Positions 16,743 to 26,162 of a DNA stretch of 50,253 bases are shown one piece after another. A model generated the notes under the pieces. That model ran no database searches and was not told the origin of the DNA. It saw nothing but the letters and a program-made list of their open reading frames with translations. The first letter of the stretch is position 1; each line of letters starts with the position of its first letter. The position numbers and the translations under genes are program-made. Source of the DNA: Firmicutes bacterium CAG:194 (lineage in GTDB: Bacteria > Bacillota > Clostridia > Lachnospirales > Lachnospiraceae); NCBI GenBank assembly GCA_000432915.1, contig HF995195.1, positions 1-50,253 on the forward strand. Direction: 5' to 3'.

Positions 16743-18044
16743 TTATGCCTTGTTTCTCCTGCATTTTATCATGTAAAAGCCATCTGTTTCTGCCGATGGC
16801 AGCAATTCTTTTTCCTCCAGCAGGGTAAATGGGCTGTTTTCCAGAAACCAGTCCCTGTTATCCTGATTTTCCGCTTTTGTCAGCGTGCAGGTGCTGTACA
16901 TCAGAATACCGCCCGGCTTTACATATTGCCATACCACGGAAAGGATCTCCCGCTGCAGCGCAGCAATATCCGCCACCTGCTCCGGCGTCATCCGGTATTT
17001 GATATCGCTCTTTCTGCCGATCACTCCAAGTCCGGAGCATGGCAGGTCCGCAATGACCACATCCGCTTTTTCTACTGCCTGCGGATCCAAAATACGTGCA
17101 TCCCAGACAAGTACCTCGATGGTATCTGCCGCCCCGGCACATCTTTCAATGTTTTCCTCGATCATGCTGACCTTATTTTCCGTCAGGTCACGCGCCTGCA
17201 CACTGCCTTTTCCGTGCAGCTTAGCCAGTGCATGCATGGCTTTTCCGCCCGGCGCCGCACAGACATCGATCACCGCATCGCCCGGCTTTATGCCTGCAAG
17301 CTCCACAACCTGCATGGAACCGATATCCTGCATGAAAAAGCTGCCTTGTGCATATCCCGGCAAATCGTCGATGTGATCGACCTGTTCCAAATAGTAAGCA
17401 TAAGGCAACTGTTTGGACTGTGTTACCTTTACGCCCGTCTCGGCGATCTGCGAAAGTATCCTGCTTTGCGCTTCCCCAGGCATTGCTTCATTGACACGGA
17501 TCGTCAGCGGTCTTTTTTCAAGCTGCGCCTTGAGCATATCCTCTGCTCTGCTGCCATACTGCGCCTGCCACAGCTCTACGATCCACAAGGGCATGGAATA
17601 CCGGACAGACAAATACATAAGCGGTTCTTTTTCCCGGTCGGGCAGGGCGATCTGCTCCTTATTCCGGGCTATCGTACGCAAAATACCGTTGACAAAGCCT
17701 TTCAGCGGGCCAAAGCCACGCTTTGTGGCAAGTTTTACACATTCATTGCATACTGCCGCATCCGGTACGCCGTCCAAAAACAGGATCTGATACGTTCCCA
17801 TGCGCAGGAGCGTGCGGATGAGCGGCTTCATCTTCGGTGTTTTTGTCTTTGCAAAGCTGTCTATCACATAATCGATATAAATCTTGTTTTCTATCGTTCC
17901 CTCGCAGGTGCGCTTGATAAAGCTGCGCTGCTGCTTGGGCAGATAGTCGTACTTTTGTAAAACACTGCGCAGCACAAGATGGCTGTACTGTCCTTTTTCC
18001 AGTATTTCCATCAGGCTGTCCAGTATGATCTCACGGTCAGTCAT
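16743..18044 (-). CDS. rsmB: 16S rRNA (cytosine-967-C5)-methyltransferase RsmB
   Basis: A 433-residue enzyme that makes m5C967 in 16S rRNA. The N-terminal 135 residues are a NusB-like RNA-binding domain. The rest is a Rossmann methyltransferase with SAM motif VIDVCAAPGGKAMHA and the two catalytic cysteines in DLPCSGLG and YSTCTL. I start it at ATG 18044: GGAGG lies 11 nt upstream. The longer GTG-started frame from 18062 has no ribosome site before it. The start overlaps the end of the metallopeptidase gene by 8 nt. Confidence 0.94.
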   Translation of the reverse strand: MTDREIILDSLMEILEKGQYSHLVLRSVLQKYDYLPKQQRSFIKRTCEGTIENKIYIDYVIDSFAKTKTPKMKPLIRTLLRMGTYQILFLDGVPDAAVCNECVKLATKRGFGPLKGFVNGILRTIARNKEQIALPDREKEPLMYLSVRYSMPLWIVELWQAQYGSRAEDMLKAQLEKRPLTIRVNEAMPGEAQSRILSQIAETGVKVTQSKQLPYAYYLEQVDHIDDLPGYAQGSFFMQDIGSMQVVELAGIKPGDAVIDVCAAPGGKAMHALAKLHGKGSVQARDLTENKVSMIEENIERCAGAADTIEVLVWDARILDPQAVEKADVVIADLPCSGLGVIGRKSDIKYRMTPEQVADIAALQREILSVVWQYVKPGGILMYSTCTLTKAENQDNRDWFLENSPFTLLEEKELLPSAETDGFYMIKCRRNKA

Positions 18045-18753
18045 CTCTTCTGCGTCCTCCACCGAAAATCAGGATCAGACGAAGCAGCTGTATGATCGCC
18101 GATGCTGCTGCAGCCACATATGTCATGGCAGCGGCGGTCAGTACTTTTCTGCACATGCCGACTTCTTCTCCCTGCAGGATATGCTGTTCATCCAGAAGTC
18201 TTACCGCACGTCTGGAGGCATCAAACTCGACCGGTAATGTGACAAGCTGGAACAATACCGCAAGAGAAAATACCCAGATACCGATCTGCACCAGTGTCAT
18301 GTTATAGCCGAGGATACATCCCAGAATGATGATCGGAATTCCCGCCTTGGAGCCTAAGTTAGCGGCTGGTACCAGTGTCGAACGAAGCCGCAGCGGTGCG
18401 TAGTTTTTATTATCCTGTATGGCATGTCCGCATTCATGCGCCGCTACTCCGACTGCTGCCACGGAAGAAGATCCGTAGGTAGCATCGGAAAGGCGGAGCA
18501 CTTTGGCTGACGGATCGTAATGGTCTGTTAAAGAGCCGCTCACATGCTCTACGGTCACATCATAGATGCCCGCACTGTATAACAGTGTCTGTGCTGCCTG
18601 TGCACCTGTCATACCGGTCATGCTGCGCACCCTGTCATATTTCCGGAAGGTGGAATTCACCTTTGCGGATGCGATGATCGATGCGATCGCACACAAAAAG
18701 ACTAAAATATAAGTTGGATCATAATAATAGCTATAGTATGGATAATACCCCAT
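18037..18753 (-). CDS. Zinc metallopeptidase, YugP family (DUF2268-like membrane protease)
   Basis: A 238-residue membrane protein of the Zn_peptidase_2 (YugP) family. A tyrosine-rich start (YYPYYSYYYDP) leads into a first helix (about 15-32). The zinc motif HECGH (residues 106-110) follows, and two or three hydrophobic helices make up the C-terminal half, with a conserved EFDAS turn after them. Its physiological target is not known. It is inserted between fmt and rsmB, a placement I know from many Clostridia. An AAAGGAG site lies 8 nt before the ATG. Confidence 0.88.
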   Translation of the reverse strand: MGYYPYYSYYYDPTYILVFLCAIASIIASAKVNSTFRKYDRVRSMTGMTGAQAAQTLLYSAGIYDVTVEHVSGSLTDHYDPSAKVLRLSDATYGSSSVAAVGVAAHECGHAIQDNKNYAPLRLRSTLVPAANLGSKAGIPIIILGCILGYNMTLVQIGIWVFSLAVLFQLVTLPVEFDASRRAVRLLDEQHILQGEEVGMCRKVLTAAAMTYVAAAASAIIQLLRLILIFGGGRRRDD

Positions 18754-18771
18754 TGCCTTTGCTCCTTTCTG

Positions 18772-19710
18772 TTATCCCAGAACAGTACCTGCCTGTGGTC
18801 TGTGTCCCAGCAAAAAGTCCTTTACCTGCATTCGTTTCTTGCCTTCCAGCTGTACTTCCAGAAGTTCTAACACGCCATCTCCTGTCTGTACATAAATGCT
18901 GTCATCCGTCACACGGACGATCGTACCGGGCTTTTGCTGCTGTTCTTTCTCACTGTTTTCTGCAACACGGCTTTTCCAGATCTTTAATGTCTTGCCCTCA
19001 TACTTTGTGTAAGCACTCGGCCAGGAATTAAGCCCTCTTATAAGGCGCTCGATCTCCACGGCAGATCCCGAAAAGTCAATGTGTCCCAACTCTTTTGTCA
19101 GCATTTTTGCATAGCTGCTCTTGCTTTCATCCTGTTTTACCGGTGTGATACTGCCGTTTTCCAGCTTTGGAAGAGTCTCAAGCAGAAGCTGTCCGCCCGC
19201 CTCGCAAAGCTTATCAAACAGGCTCTCGCCCGTATCCTCTGCTGTGATCGGTACGATCTTCTGTGTCAGGATATCTCCAGTATCCAGTCCCTCATTCATC
19301 TGCATGATCGTCACGCCGGTTTCTTTTTCTCCGTCGATGATCGACCACTGGATCGGTGCTGCCCCTCTGTACTTCGGCAAAAGGGAAGCATGGATATTGA
19401 TACAGCCAAGGCGCGGCATTTCCAATATTTCTTTGGACAGGATCTGCCCGAAAGCCGCTACCACAAACAGATCCGCATCATACTGCTTCAACTCTGCTAC
19501 CGCTTCCGGCCGTTTGATCCGCTCCGGCTGCAGAACCGGGATCTGATGCTGCATGGCGCATACCTTGACCGGAGACGGCATAAGCTCCTTACTCCTGCCC
19601 TTCGGTCTGTCCGGCTGTGTCACCACTGCCAGCACTTCTACACCGCCTGAAAGCATTGCCTGCAGAGGTCCTACCGCAAAATCCGGTGTTCCCATATAAA
19701 CTACTTTCAT
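18772..19710 (-). CDS. fmt: Methionyl-tRNA formyltransferase
   Basis: A 312-residue enzyme that formylates initiator Met-tRNA with 10-formyl-tetrahydrofolate. The N-terminal formyltransferase domain has MGTPDFAV at the start and the catalytic block CINIHASLLPKYRGAAPIQW (Asn, His), with GVTIMQMNEGLDTGD following. The C-terminal 100 residues form the tRNA-binding OB domain, with RGLNSWPSAYT. Its ATG overlaps the def stop by 4 nt. fmt and def act in sequence on the formyl group, which fits their coupling. Confidence 0.97.
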   Translation of the reverse strand: MKVVYMGTPDFAVGPLQAMLSGGVEVLAVVTQPDRPKGRSKELMPSPVKVCAMQHQIPVLQPERIKRPEAVAELKQYDADLFVVAAFGQILSKEILEMPRLGCINIHASLLPKYRGAAPIQWSIIDGEKETGVTIMQMNEGLDTGDILTQKIVPITAEDTGESLFDKLCEAGGQLLLETLPKLENGSITPVKQDESKSSYAKMLTKELGHIDFSGSAVEIERLIRGLNSWPSAYTKYEGKTLKIWKSRVAENSEKEQQQKPGTIVRVTDDSIYVQTGDGVLELLEVQLEGKKRMQVKDFLLGHRPQAGTVLG

Positions 19711-20198
19711 TCCTCTTCCTCCATCTCGTCCTCATCGTCCGGCACTACATCCATCAGATCGCCCTCTACCTTTTCGACATAAAGATGTCCGTCCAGATGA
19801 TCGATCTCATGCAGGAGTGCTCTCGCCAGAAGCTCTTCTCCTTCTACGATGAACTCTTCCATATCTTCATTATAGGCTTTTACCTTTGCATAATTCGGTC
19901 TTGTCACAATACCTGCCTTGCCCGGTACGGAAAGACAGCCTTCCTGTCCGGTCTGCTCACCGGATGTTTCAAGCACCTCCGGATTGATCAGAAGTAACGG
20001 ATCATCCCCGCAGTCAATGACAACGATCCGCTTCAAAATACCGACCTGCGGTGCTGCCAGCCCGACACCCTGTGCCTCATACATCGTTTCAAACATATCA
20101 TCGATCAGATCTTTCGTCCGGTCTGTGACTTCCTTTACTTCCTTGCATGTCTTATTCAGGATCGGATCTCCGATCTCTCTGATTTTTCTCAGTGCCAT
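19707..20198 (-). CDS. def: Peptide deformylase
   Basis: A 163-residue metal-dependent enzyme that removes the formyl group from new proteins. All three signature motifs are present: GVGLAAPQVG (44-53), EGCLSVPG with metal ligand Cys88, and HEIDHLDG with His130 and His134. The C-terminus ends in a run of acidic residues. It follows priA by 35 nt and overlaps fmt. Confidence 0.97.
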   Translation of the reverse strand: MALRKIREIGDPILNKTCKEVKEVTDRTKDLIDDMFETMYEAQGVGLAAPQVGILKRIVVIDCGDDPLLLINPEVLETSGEQTGQEGCLSVPGKAGIVTRPNYAKVKAYNEDMEEFIVEGEELLARALLHEIDHLDGHLYVEKVEGDLMDVVPDDEDEMEEEE

Positions 20199-20233
20199 TT
20201 CTTTTTCCTCACAATCTTTTCATTTATCTGTCG

Positions 20234-22474
20234 CTAATAACCGTGTACCGGATCCATATCATAATATACCAGCAGTGACCTCATTTTGTCTTCGTTTTTC
20301 TGGCAAAACAACTCCATCCAGCCACGAAGCCGCATAAGAAGCGTTTCATCCGGCGATTTAAAATAAGCGATCTGGCGGAACATATCGTTGATCCTTCCGA
20401 TAGAAGCCGGTGCAGGCCCGATGATCACAAGATCCTTCCGTTTCCTTGTCTGCCTGCGCAGCATGGAAAGCATCTGCTCTGCCCAGAACAAAGTCTCTTT
20501 CTCGTTTTTTCCTGTAAACAGGACTGCCAGCATATGTGCTGCCGGCGGATACCCAAGGAGCTTGCGGTAAGCCATTTCTTCCTGATAAAAGCCGTCATAA
20601 TCCTGTTTTGCCGCATAGACCACGCTGTAATGATCCGGCTGATATGTCTGGATCACAGCCTCGCCCGCCACACTGCCTCTGCCTGCTCTTCCGACTGCCT
20701 GTACCAGAAGCTGGAACGTACGCTCGCCGCTTCTGTAATCCGCTGCCAGAAATGACAGATCCGCAGCCAGAACGCCCATCAGGGTTACCCCCGGGAAATC
20801 ATGCCCTTTCACGATCATCTGCGTTCCGATCAGAATATCCGCGTCCCGGTTTGCAAAAGCTGCCAGTATTTTCTCATAGTCATCCTTTTTTTTCGTTGTA
20901 TCCGCATCCATCCGCAGAATGCGCGCTTCCGGGAACCGCAGCCGCAGGCTGTCCTCTACCTGCTGTGTTCCCGCCTTAAAGCCGAACAGATATCTGCTCT
21001 GACATTTGGGACAGACAGAAGGCTTCGGCTCTTCATAGCCACAATAATGGCAGACCATTTTCTGCCTGTGCTCGGAAAGGGAAACATCACAGTGTGGACA
21101 TTTCATGACATAACCGCATGCCCTGCAGGATACAAAGCCCGAAATACCTCGACGGTTCAGAAACAACATAACCTGCTGCCGCTTTTCCAGCCGGTCAGCG
21201 ATCGCAGTTTCCAGATGTCTGCTGAAGATCGAACTGTTGCCGCCTGCTAACTCCTGTCGCATATCTACGATCTGCACCTCTGGCAGAACCGCATCTCCGA
21301 TCCGCTCCGATAATACATATTTTTTATAAATGCCCTGCTGCGCTCTGTAATTTGCCTCCAGTGAAGGCGTTGCAGATCCCATGACCACACAGGCATCTGT
21401 CATTTCCGCCAGATGGACTGCCACCTCTCTGGCATGATATTTTGGCATGGAATCGCTTTTGTAGCTTGTCTCATGCTCCTCGTCTATAATGATCAGCCCC
21501 AACTTTTGAAATGGGGTAAACAGTGCACTTCTCGGTCCGATCATTACCTGTACTTCGCCGCGCTTGGCCCGCTTCATCTGATCGTAACGCTCTCCCGCGC
21601 TCAGCCGGGAATGCATCACGGAAACCGCATCACCAAAACGCTTATAAAACCGCAGCAGTGTCTGGTAGGTCAGGGCGATCTCCGGAATCAGCACGATACA
21701 CTGCTTTCCTCTTTGCAGCATGGCATCGATCATTTCCATATAGACTTCTGTCTTGCCGCTTCCCGTAATACCGTGCAGAAGCACCGGTGTCCGGTCTCCT
21801 GCATCATACGAACGGATAAAATCATCCGCAATTTCCTGCTGCACCTCTGTCAGCTTCTTTTTTTCGCCGGGCAGCTCATCAAAATGTACCGGATTGCGGT
21901 ATGTTTCATAGCTTTCCACCCGCAAAATGCCCTGCGCCGCCATACTCGTTACCGTCTGCGGCGAAACTGCCAGCTTACCGGTTACCATCGTATAACTGAG
22001 CGCCGCTCCCTCCAGCAGTGCTTCGAGGAGCCGTACCTTTGCCGCCTGATGTTTTTTCTGTGCCTGACACAGATATTCTCTTGCTTCGTTTTCCGTTACC
22101 GCCAGTGTTACCTCACGGTATACCACTGCTTTCTTCTCCTGCTTGACGGGAAGTACCGTTTTCAATGCAGCGATCATCGTGCATCCATAATAGCTTCTGA
22201 TCCACGCAGCTAACTGAATACTGCGCTCTGTTGCTTTCACAGAGGCCGGAACAATCTGTCTGATCTCCTTCAGCTTATCATCCGGAAGCTCCGCCTGCTC
22301 CGAAAAGCCGATCACATACCCTTCCTGTATATGATTACCCCTGCCAAACGGAATATGCACACACATTCCGATCTCCAGCTCCGTCTGCAGGTGCTGCGGC
22401 ACTATATACTGAAACGCGCGGTCAATCTTTTCGTGAGAGATCCCCACGATCACATCCGCATATTTCTTTTCCAT
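20234..22474 (-). CDS. priA: Primosomal replication restart helicase PriA
   Basis: A 746-residue superfamily 2 helicase that reloads the replisome at stalled forks. After a DNA-binding N-terminal region (about 1-200) come Walker A GITGSGKTEV, the Walker B DEEH box, and ATPSLEAN. The zinc-binding insertion has paired cysteines (CRACGYVMKCPHC, CHYCG, CPKC). Then come the C-terminal helicase motifs GTQMIVKGHDFPGV and QAVGRAGR. The length is typical. It starts 2 nt after murE ends, and the AAGGAT site sits in the murE tail. Confidence 0.96.
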   Translation of the reverse strand: MEKKYADVIVGISHEKIDRAFQYIVPQHLQTELEIGMCVHIPFGRGNHIQEGYVIGFSEQAELPDDKLKEIRQIVPASVKATERSIQLAAWIRSYYGCTMIAALKTVLPVKQEKKAVVYREVTLAVTENEAREYLCQAQKKHQAAKVRLLEALLEGAALSYTMVTGKLAVSPQTVTSMAAQGILRVESYETYRNPVHFDELPGEKKKLTEVQQEIADDFIRSYDAGDRTPVLLHGITGSGKTEVYMEMIDAMLQRGKQCIVLIPEIALTYQTLLRFYKRFGDAVSVMHSRLSAGERYDQMKRAKRGEVQVMIGPRSALFTPFQKLGLIIIDEEHETSYKSDSMPKYHAREVAVHLAEMTDACVVMGSATPSLEANYRAQQGIYKKYVLSERIGDAVLPEVQIVDMRQELAGGNSSIFSRHLETAIADRLEKRQQVMLFLNRRGISGFVSCRACGYVMKCPHCDVSLSEHRQKMVCHYCGYEEPKPSVCPKCQSRYLFGFKAGTQQVEDSLRLRFPEARILRMDADTTKKKDDYEKILAAFANRDADILIGTQMIVKGHDFPGVTLMGVLAADLSFLAADYRSGERTFQLLVQAVGRAGRGSVAGEAVIQTYQPDHYSVVYAAKQDYDGFYQEEMAYRKLLGYPPAAHMLAVLFTGKNEKETLFWAEQMLSMLRRQTRKRKDLVIIGPAPASIGRINDMFRQIAYFKSPDETLLMRLRGWMELFCQKNEDKMRSLLVYYDMDPVHGY

Positions 22475-22476
22475 GT

Positions 22477-23955
22477 TTAAATCCTTCCGGCAAGTACATC
22501 CGCAATGATATCTCTTTCATCCATCGGATATTTCTTTCCTTTGATCTCCTGATAATCCTCATGTCCTTTCCCGGCAAGTACAATGACATCCCCCGGCTGT
22601 CCATGGCGGATCACATAGGCGATCGCTTCTTTTCTGTCGATGATCTCCACGTATTTTCCGTCTGTTTTGGAAATTCCCACCTTGATATCATCTATGATCG
22701 CCTGCGGCTCTTCGTTACGCGGATTGTCGGAGGTGATCACTGTCAGATCCGCCAGCTTTCCGCTGACCTCACCCATCTCATAACGTCTGAGCTTGGAGCG
22801 GTTTCCGCCGCAGCCAAACAGACAGACAAGACGCTTAGGCTTATATTCCCGCAATGTTGTGAGCAGGCTTTCCAGTGCCATGGCATTATGTGCATAGTCG
22901 ATCATCAGCGTGAAATCATCCGATACTTTGACAAGCTCGATCCTTCCTTTGACATGTGCCTGCAGAAGTGCTTCCTTCACCTCATCTGCCGTGACACCAA
23001 AGTGATTGCAGATCGCGATCGCACAAAGTGCATTGTAAACACTGAATCTGCCCGGTGCATGCAGCTCGATATCCAGATTTACCTTTCCTCTTGCCTTAAA
23101 ATCAATGCCCAAAAAGCCTGCGCCGCTGATCAGCTTCAGATCCTGTGCACGGTAATCTGCATTCTCTGCAAAGCCGAATGTTTCGATCTTGCATGTATGA
23201 TCCCTGATCACATCCTGATAATGGGCATCATCACAGTTGACGATACCGACTCTGCACTGCTTGAACAACAGTCCCTTGCAATGCATATAATCAGCAAAAT
23301 CCTTATGCTCCAGCGGTCCGATATGATCCGGCTCGATATTGGTGAAAATACCGTAATCAAAAACAAAGCCCTGCGTTCTGTGCAGCATCAGTCCCTGAGA
23401 AGACACCTCCATAACAACTGTGTCACAGCCTGCCTCGACCATCTTTGCGAAATATTCCTGTAATACATAAGACTCCGGTGTTGTATTGTTTGCCGGAATA
23501 TGCTCCTGCCCGATGACCGCTTCGATCGTACCGACAAGCCCTACCTTATGTCCTGCGTGCTCCAGAATCGATTTTACCAGATACGTGGTAGTCGTCTTTC
23601 CCTTTGTACCGGTAATACCGATCACCTTCAGCTTTTCTGCCGGGTGCCCAAAGTAAGCGGCAGATACAAATGCCAGCGCATAACGGCTGTCCTTTACCCG
23701 GATCACCGTCACGTCTGCATCCGCCGGCAAAAGACCGGATACATCCTTTGTCACGATCAATGCTTTCGCGCCTTTCTTTACCACATCCGGTATGAAAGTA
23801 TGCCCATCTGCCGTTCCGCCTTCAATACAGATAAATAAAGAACCTTCTGTTACCTTACGCGAATCATATACTACATTTTCAATCTGCATGTCCTCTGATC
23901 CGCTGACCAGTTCATATTCCAGTTTTTCCAGTAATGCTGCCAGTACCATATCCAT
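22477..23955 (-). CDS. murE: UDP-MurNAc-L-Ala-D-Glu:meso-diaminopimelate ligase (MurE)
   Basis: A 492-residue Mur ligase that adds the third amino acid of the peptidoglycan stem. The ATP loop GITGTKGKTTTT lies near residue 115, the central domain has MEVSSQGLMLHR and IGPLEHKDF, and the C-terminal domain carries DNPRNEEP. The DNPR motif is the mark of diaminopimelate-adding enzymes; lysine-adding MurE has a different tetrapeptide. This predicts a DAP-type wall. It heads the operon, with a promoter at 23993-24021. Confidence 0.95.
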   Translation of the reverse strand: MDMVLAALLEKLEYELVSGSEDMQIENVVYDSRKVTEGSLFICIEGGTADGHTFIPDVVKKGAKALIVTKDVSGLLPADADVTVIRVKDSRYALAFVSAAYFGHPAEKLKVIGITGTKGKTTTTYLVKSILEHAGHKVGLVGTIEAVIGQEHIPANNTTPESYVLQEYFAKMVEAGCDTVVMEVSSQGLMLHRTQGFVFDYGIFTNIEPDHIGPLEHKDFADYMHCKGLLFKQCRVGIVNCDDAHYQDVIRDHTCKIETFGFAENADYRAQDLKLISGAGFLGIDFKARGKVNLDIELHAPGRFSVYNALCAIAICNHFGVTADEVKEALLQAHVKGRIELVKVSDDFTLMIDYAHNAMALESLLTTLREYKPKRLVCLFGCGGNRSKLRRYEMGEVSGKLADLTVITSDNPRNEEPQAIIDDIKVGISKTDGKYVEIIDRKEAIAYVIRHGQPGDVIVLAGKGHEDYQEIKGKKYPMDERDIIADVLAGRI

Positions 23956-23992
23956 TCCCCGCTTTCTGTTATCTTGTCAAAACTTACTGTTT

Positions 23993-24021
23993 ATCATATC
24001 ACACTTTGACACACTTTACAA
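23993..24021 (-). promoter_or_regulatory. Promoter of the murE-priA-rpe operon
   Basis: TTGTAA (24021-24016) and TATGAT (23998-23993) on the minus strand are separated by exactly 17 bp, about 40 nt before the murE start. Nearby matches to the housekeeping sigma consensus are otherwise lacking, so this is the likely start of the long operon. Confidence 0.65.
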
Positions 24022-24125
24022 TTTCCGCCCGGCTTTCGAACTGTTTCTAATTCTTTTCTATTCTTTTTCGTTTCTTTTTATACTTTCTACACACTTTATT
24101 CACATTTTATTTTTATGCTTATAAG

Positions 24126-24148
24126 CAGTGATAGAGAGATTTATCACT
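24126..24148. other. Short hairpin in the murE upstream region
   Basis: AGTGATA and its complement TATCACT flank a loop of 9 bases. It lies between the recJ terminator and the murE promoter. No function can be assigned; the rest of 24022-24166 shows only T-rich, low-complexity sequence. Confidence 0.4.
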
Positions 24149-24166
24149 CCCCCCTCATAAGAATTC

Positions 24167-24198
24167 AAAACCGGCGCAGAGTTTTCTGCGCCGGTTTT
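24167..24198 (-). terminator. Terminator downstream of recJ
   Basis: A perfect 14-bp stem, AAAACCGGCGCAGA and its complement, with a 4-nt loop, ends in TTTT on both strands. It lies about 190 nt after the recJ stop and closes the amidase-recJ unit before murE. Confidence 0.85.
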
Positions 24199-24203
24199 GT
24201 ATG

Positions 24204-24400
24204 TTTAGAAGCTATGCAAGCATGGCACGGCTTTCTTTTTAAGATACCTCGGGATTGCTCCGTGTTTTACACTCTCGCAATCCCGACACACATTCGCATA
24301 TCGTGGTGCTTCGCCACACTCTTATGCTCATGTGTGTGCGGGGCACTAATCCTGTCAGCCATGCACATGCAAGCATGGCACGGCTTCAGGATTGTGCCCC
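24204..24400 (-). repeat. Structured repeat-like element overlapping the recJ 3' end
   Basis: The 20-mer ATGCAAGCATGGCACGGCTT occurs twice in direct orientation (24214-24233 and 24367-24386). Between and around the copies are nested inverted repeats. CGGGATTGC at 24250-24258 pairs with 24277-24285. CACACAT.CGCATA near 24287-24300 pairs with 24323-24336, with an inner GTGG..CCAC hairpin. GGGGCACTAATCCTG near 24340-24354 pairs with 24387-24400 and encloses GCCATGC/GCATGGC. The last arm lies inside recJ and encodes its final four codons and stop. No transposase is present. It resembles a small non-coding repeat or structured RNA; whether it recurs in the genome cannot be seen here. Confidence 0.6.
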
Positions 24401-26158
24401 TGGTATCATATAATTCGTTACCACGATCTGCAGGCTGCGGTTTCCGCGGAATTCATTGATATCCGGGTAATACACGATATGCAGGCTCTGTCTGCCCTGC
24501 ATTTCCTCATAAAACCGCTCTGCTTCCCCGAAATAAATGCCGCTGAGCTTTCTCCCTGTCTCGTCCGTTAAAAGAAAACCTGCCACATTTTTATTTTTTC
24601 CTCTCAGCTGCACATGTGAGATCGGCACATCCTTACAGGCAAATACCGGCTTTTTATTTCCGTTTCCAAACGGCTCCAGCAAGGAGAGGCTTTCCACAAA
24701 CTGCATATTCACATAGGAAAGCGGCATTGGTACATCGATCAGTATTTTGTGGACAAAATCTTCTTCTGTCAGATGACAATCTGCATTCAGCCGCCTTCGC
24801 AGCTCTTGCAGATTCTTTTCTTCTAAAGAAAGTCCCGCCGCCAGCTTATGTCCGCCGTATTTTGTCAGAAGATCTTCCACCCCATGCAGCCCTTCATACA
24901 TATGATATGCTTCAATAGATCTGCCGGAGCCCTTCAGTCCTTCTTCCGCCTTTGTCAGCACAAAAAACGGATGAGCGTATTTCTCCCGCAGTCTGCCCGC
25001 TATGATCCCCGCAATGCTCTCATGGCAGTCCGGCAGATAAATGACCATGACTTTATCCGTTCCATGCTCTCCTGCCTCCATCTGCCTGACCGCTTCTTTC
25101 ACGCCCTGCTCTGTCAGTTCCTTACGGCTCTCATTCAACGCTTTCAGATCTGTGGCGATCACAACAGCCTCCCGCAGCTCGGTACATAAAAACAGTTCCA
25201 TCGCACGCGCCGCGCTGTCCAGTCTTCCGGTTGCATTCAGACAAGGTCCTAAAATAAACCCAACATGATAATTGCCAAGTTTCTGTCCCTTCAGCCCGCA
25301 GACCTCGATCAGTGTCCGCAGTCCCAGATTTTTGGACTGTTCCATCTGTTTCAGTCCATATTTCACAATGATCCTGTTCTCATCCAGAAGATCCATCACA
25401 TCACAGATCGTCGCCATTGCTGCAAATTCCAGCAGCTCCGCAAGACAATCCTTTCGATCAGCCACGGTAATAAACTGCTCCTTTTCCGCCTGTTCCAAAA
25501 GCACCTGCACCAGTTTATAGGCAACGACCGCCCCACAGATCCCCTTATACGGATAATGGCAGTCCTTCTGCTTTGGATCGATGACAAGAGAGGGCGGCAG
25601 GATCTCTTCCCGCTCTGTCATGCCATCCACTCCTGTTATTTCCCGGTAAGGAACTTCATGATGGTCTGTGACAAGCACCTCCATGCCAAGCTCCTTTGCC
25701 AGTGCGATCTCCTTTGCCGCTGCAATCCCATTATCACAGGTGACGATCACTTCTACCTGCTGCCCGCTGCACTCCCGGATGATCTCTTCGTTCAGTCCGT
25801 ACCCATCCTTGATCCGGTGCGGGATCCGGTAACTGACCGACGCCCCTAAAAGCTGCAATGCATGATATAAGACATAAGTAGAACAGATCCCATCCACATC
25901 ATAATCTCCAATAATGCGGATCTGCTTTTTCTCCCGGATCGCCGCATATAAAAATGCACTGCCCTCTCTCATTCCTTTCAGAAGATAAGGATCATGTAAA
26001 TCTTCCAGTGTTCCGTGCAGGAAATAACGCACTTCCTCCTCTGTAACTATATCCCTGTTCCGTATGATCCTTGCCAGCACCGGGCTGATCCCGAATTCTG
26101 CCGCTATATGATTAAAATCTGCTTTCTTTGTCGTGACAAACCATTTTTCTTCCGGCAT
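24386..26158 (-). CDS. recJ: Single-stranded-DNA-specific exonuclease RecJ
   Basis: A 590-residue 5'-to-3' exonuclease used in recombination and mismatch or base repair. The DHH phosphoesterase motifs are clear: GDYDVDGICSTYVL, VTCDNG, and VTDHHEVPY. Further on come GPCLNATGRLDSA and, in the DHHA1 domain, the GSGRS and GGHKLAAG glycine motifs, followed by the OB domain. I start it at ATG 26158 (MPEEKWFV), where AGGAG lies 7 nt upstream, rather than at the long frame from 26236 that overlaps the amidase gene. The last residues GAQS are encoded within a folded repeat-like element. Confidence 0.94.
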   Translation of the reverse strand: MPEEKWFVTTKKADFNHIAAEFGISPVLARIIRNRDIVTEEEVRYFLHGTLEDLHDPYLLKGMREGSAFLYAAIREKKQIRIIGDYDVDGICSTYVLYHALQLLGASVSYRIPHRIKDGYGLNEEIIRECSGQQVEVIVTCDNGIAAAKEIALAKELGMEVLVTDHHEVPYREITGVDGMTEREEILPPSLVIDPKQKDCHYPYKGICGAVVAYKLVQVLLEQAEKEQFITVADRKDCLAELLEFAAMATICDVMDLLDENRIIVKYGLKQMEQSKNLGLRTLIEVCGLKGQKLGNYHVGFILGPCLNATGRLDSAARAMELFLCTELREAVVIATDLKALNESRKELTEQGVKEAVRQMEAGEHGTDKVMVIYLPDCHESIAGIIAGRLREKYAHPFFVLTKAEEGLKGSGRSIEAYHMYEGLHGVEDLLTKYGGHKLAAGLSLEEKNLQELRRRLNADCHLTEEDFVHKILIDVPMPLSYVNMQFVESLSLLEPFGNGNKKPVFACKDVPISHVQLRGKNKNVAGFLLTDETGRKLSGIYFGEAERFYEEMQGRQSLHIVYYPDINEFRGNRSLQIVVTNYMIPGAQS

Positions 26159-26162
26159 ATGT

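Noticed and set aside
24115..24459. A 114-codon plus-strand open frame across the repeat-like element, with MQAWHGF twice
   Set aside because: It reads through terminator arms and inverted repeats and into recJ antisense, has no ribosome site, and its internal repeat is only the 20-bp DNA repeat.
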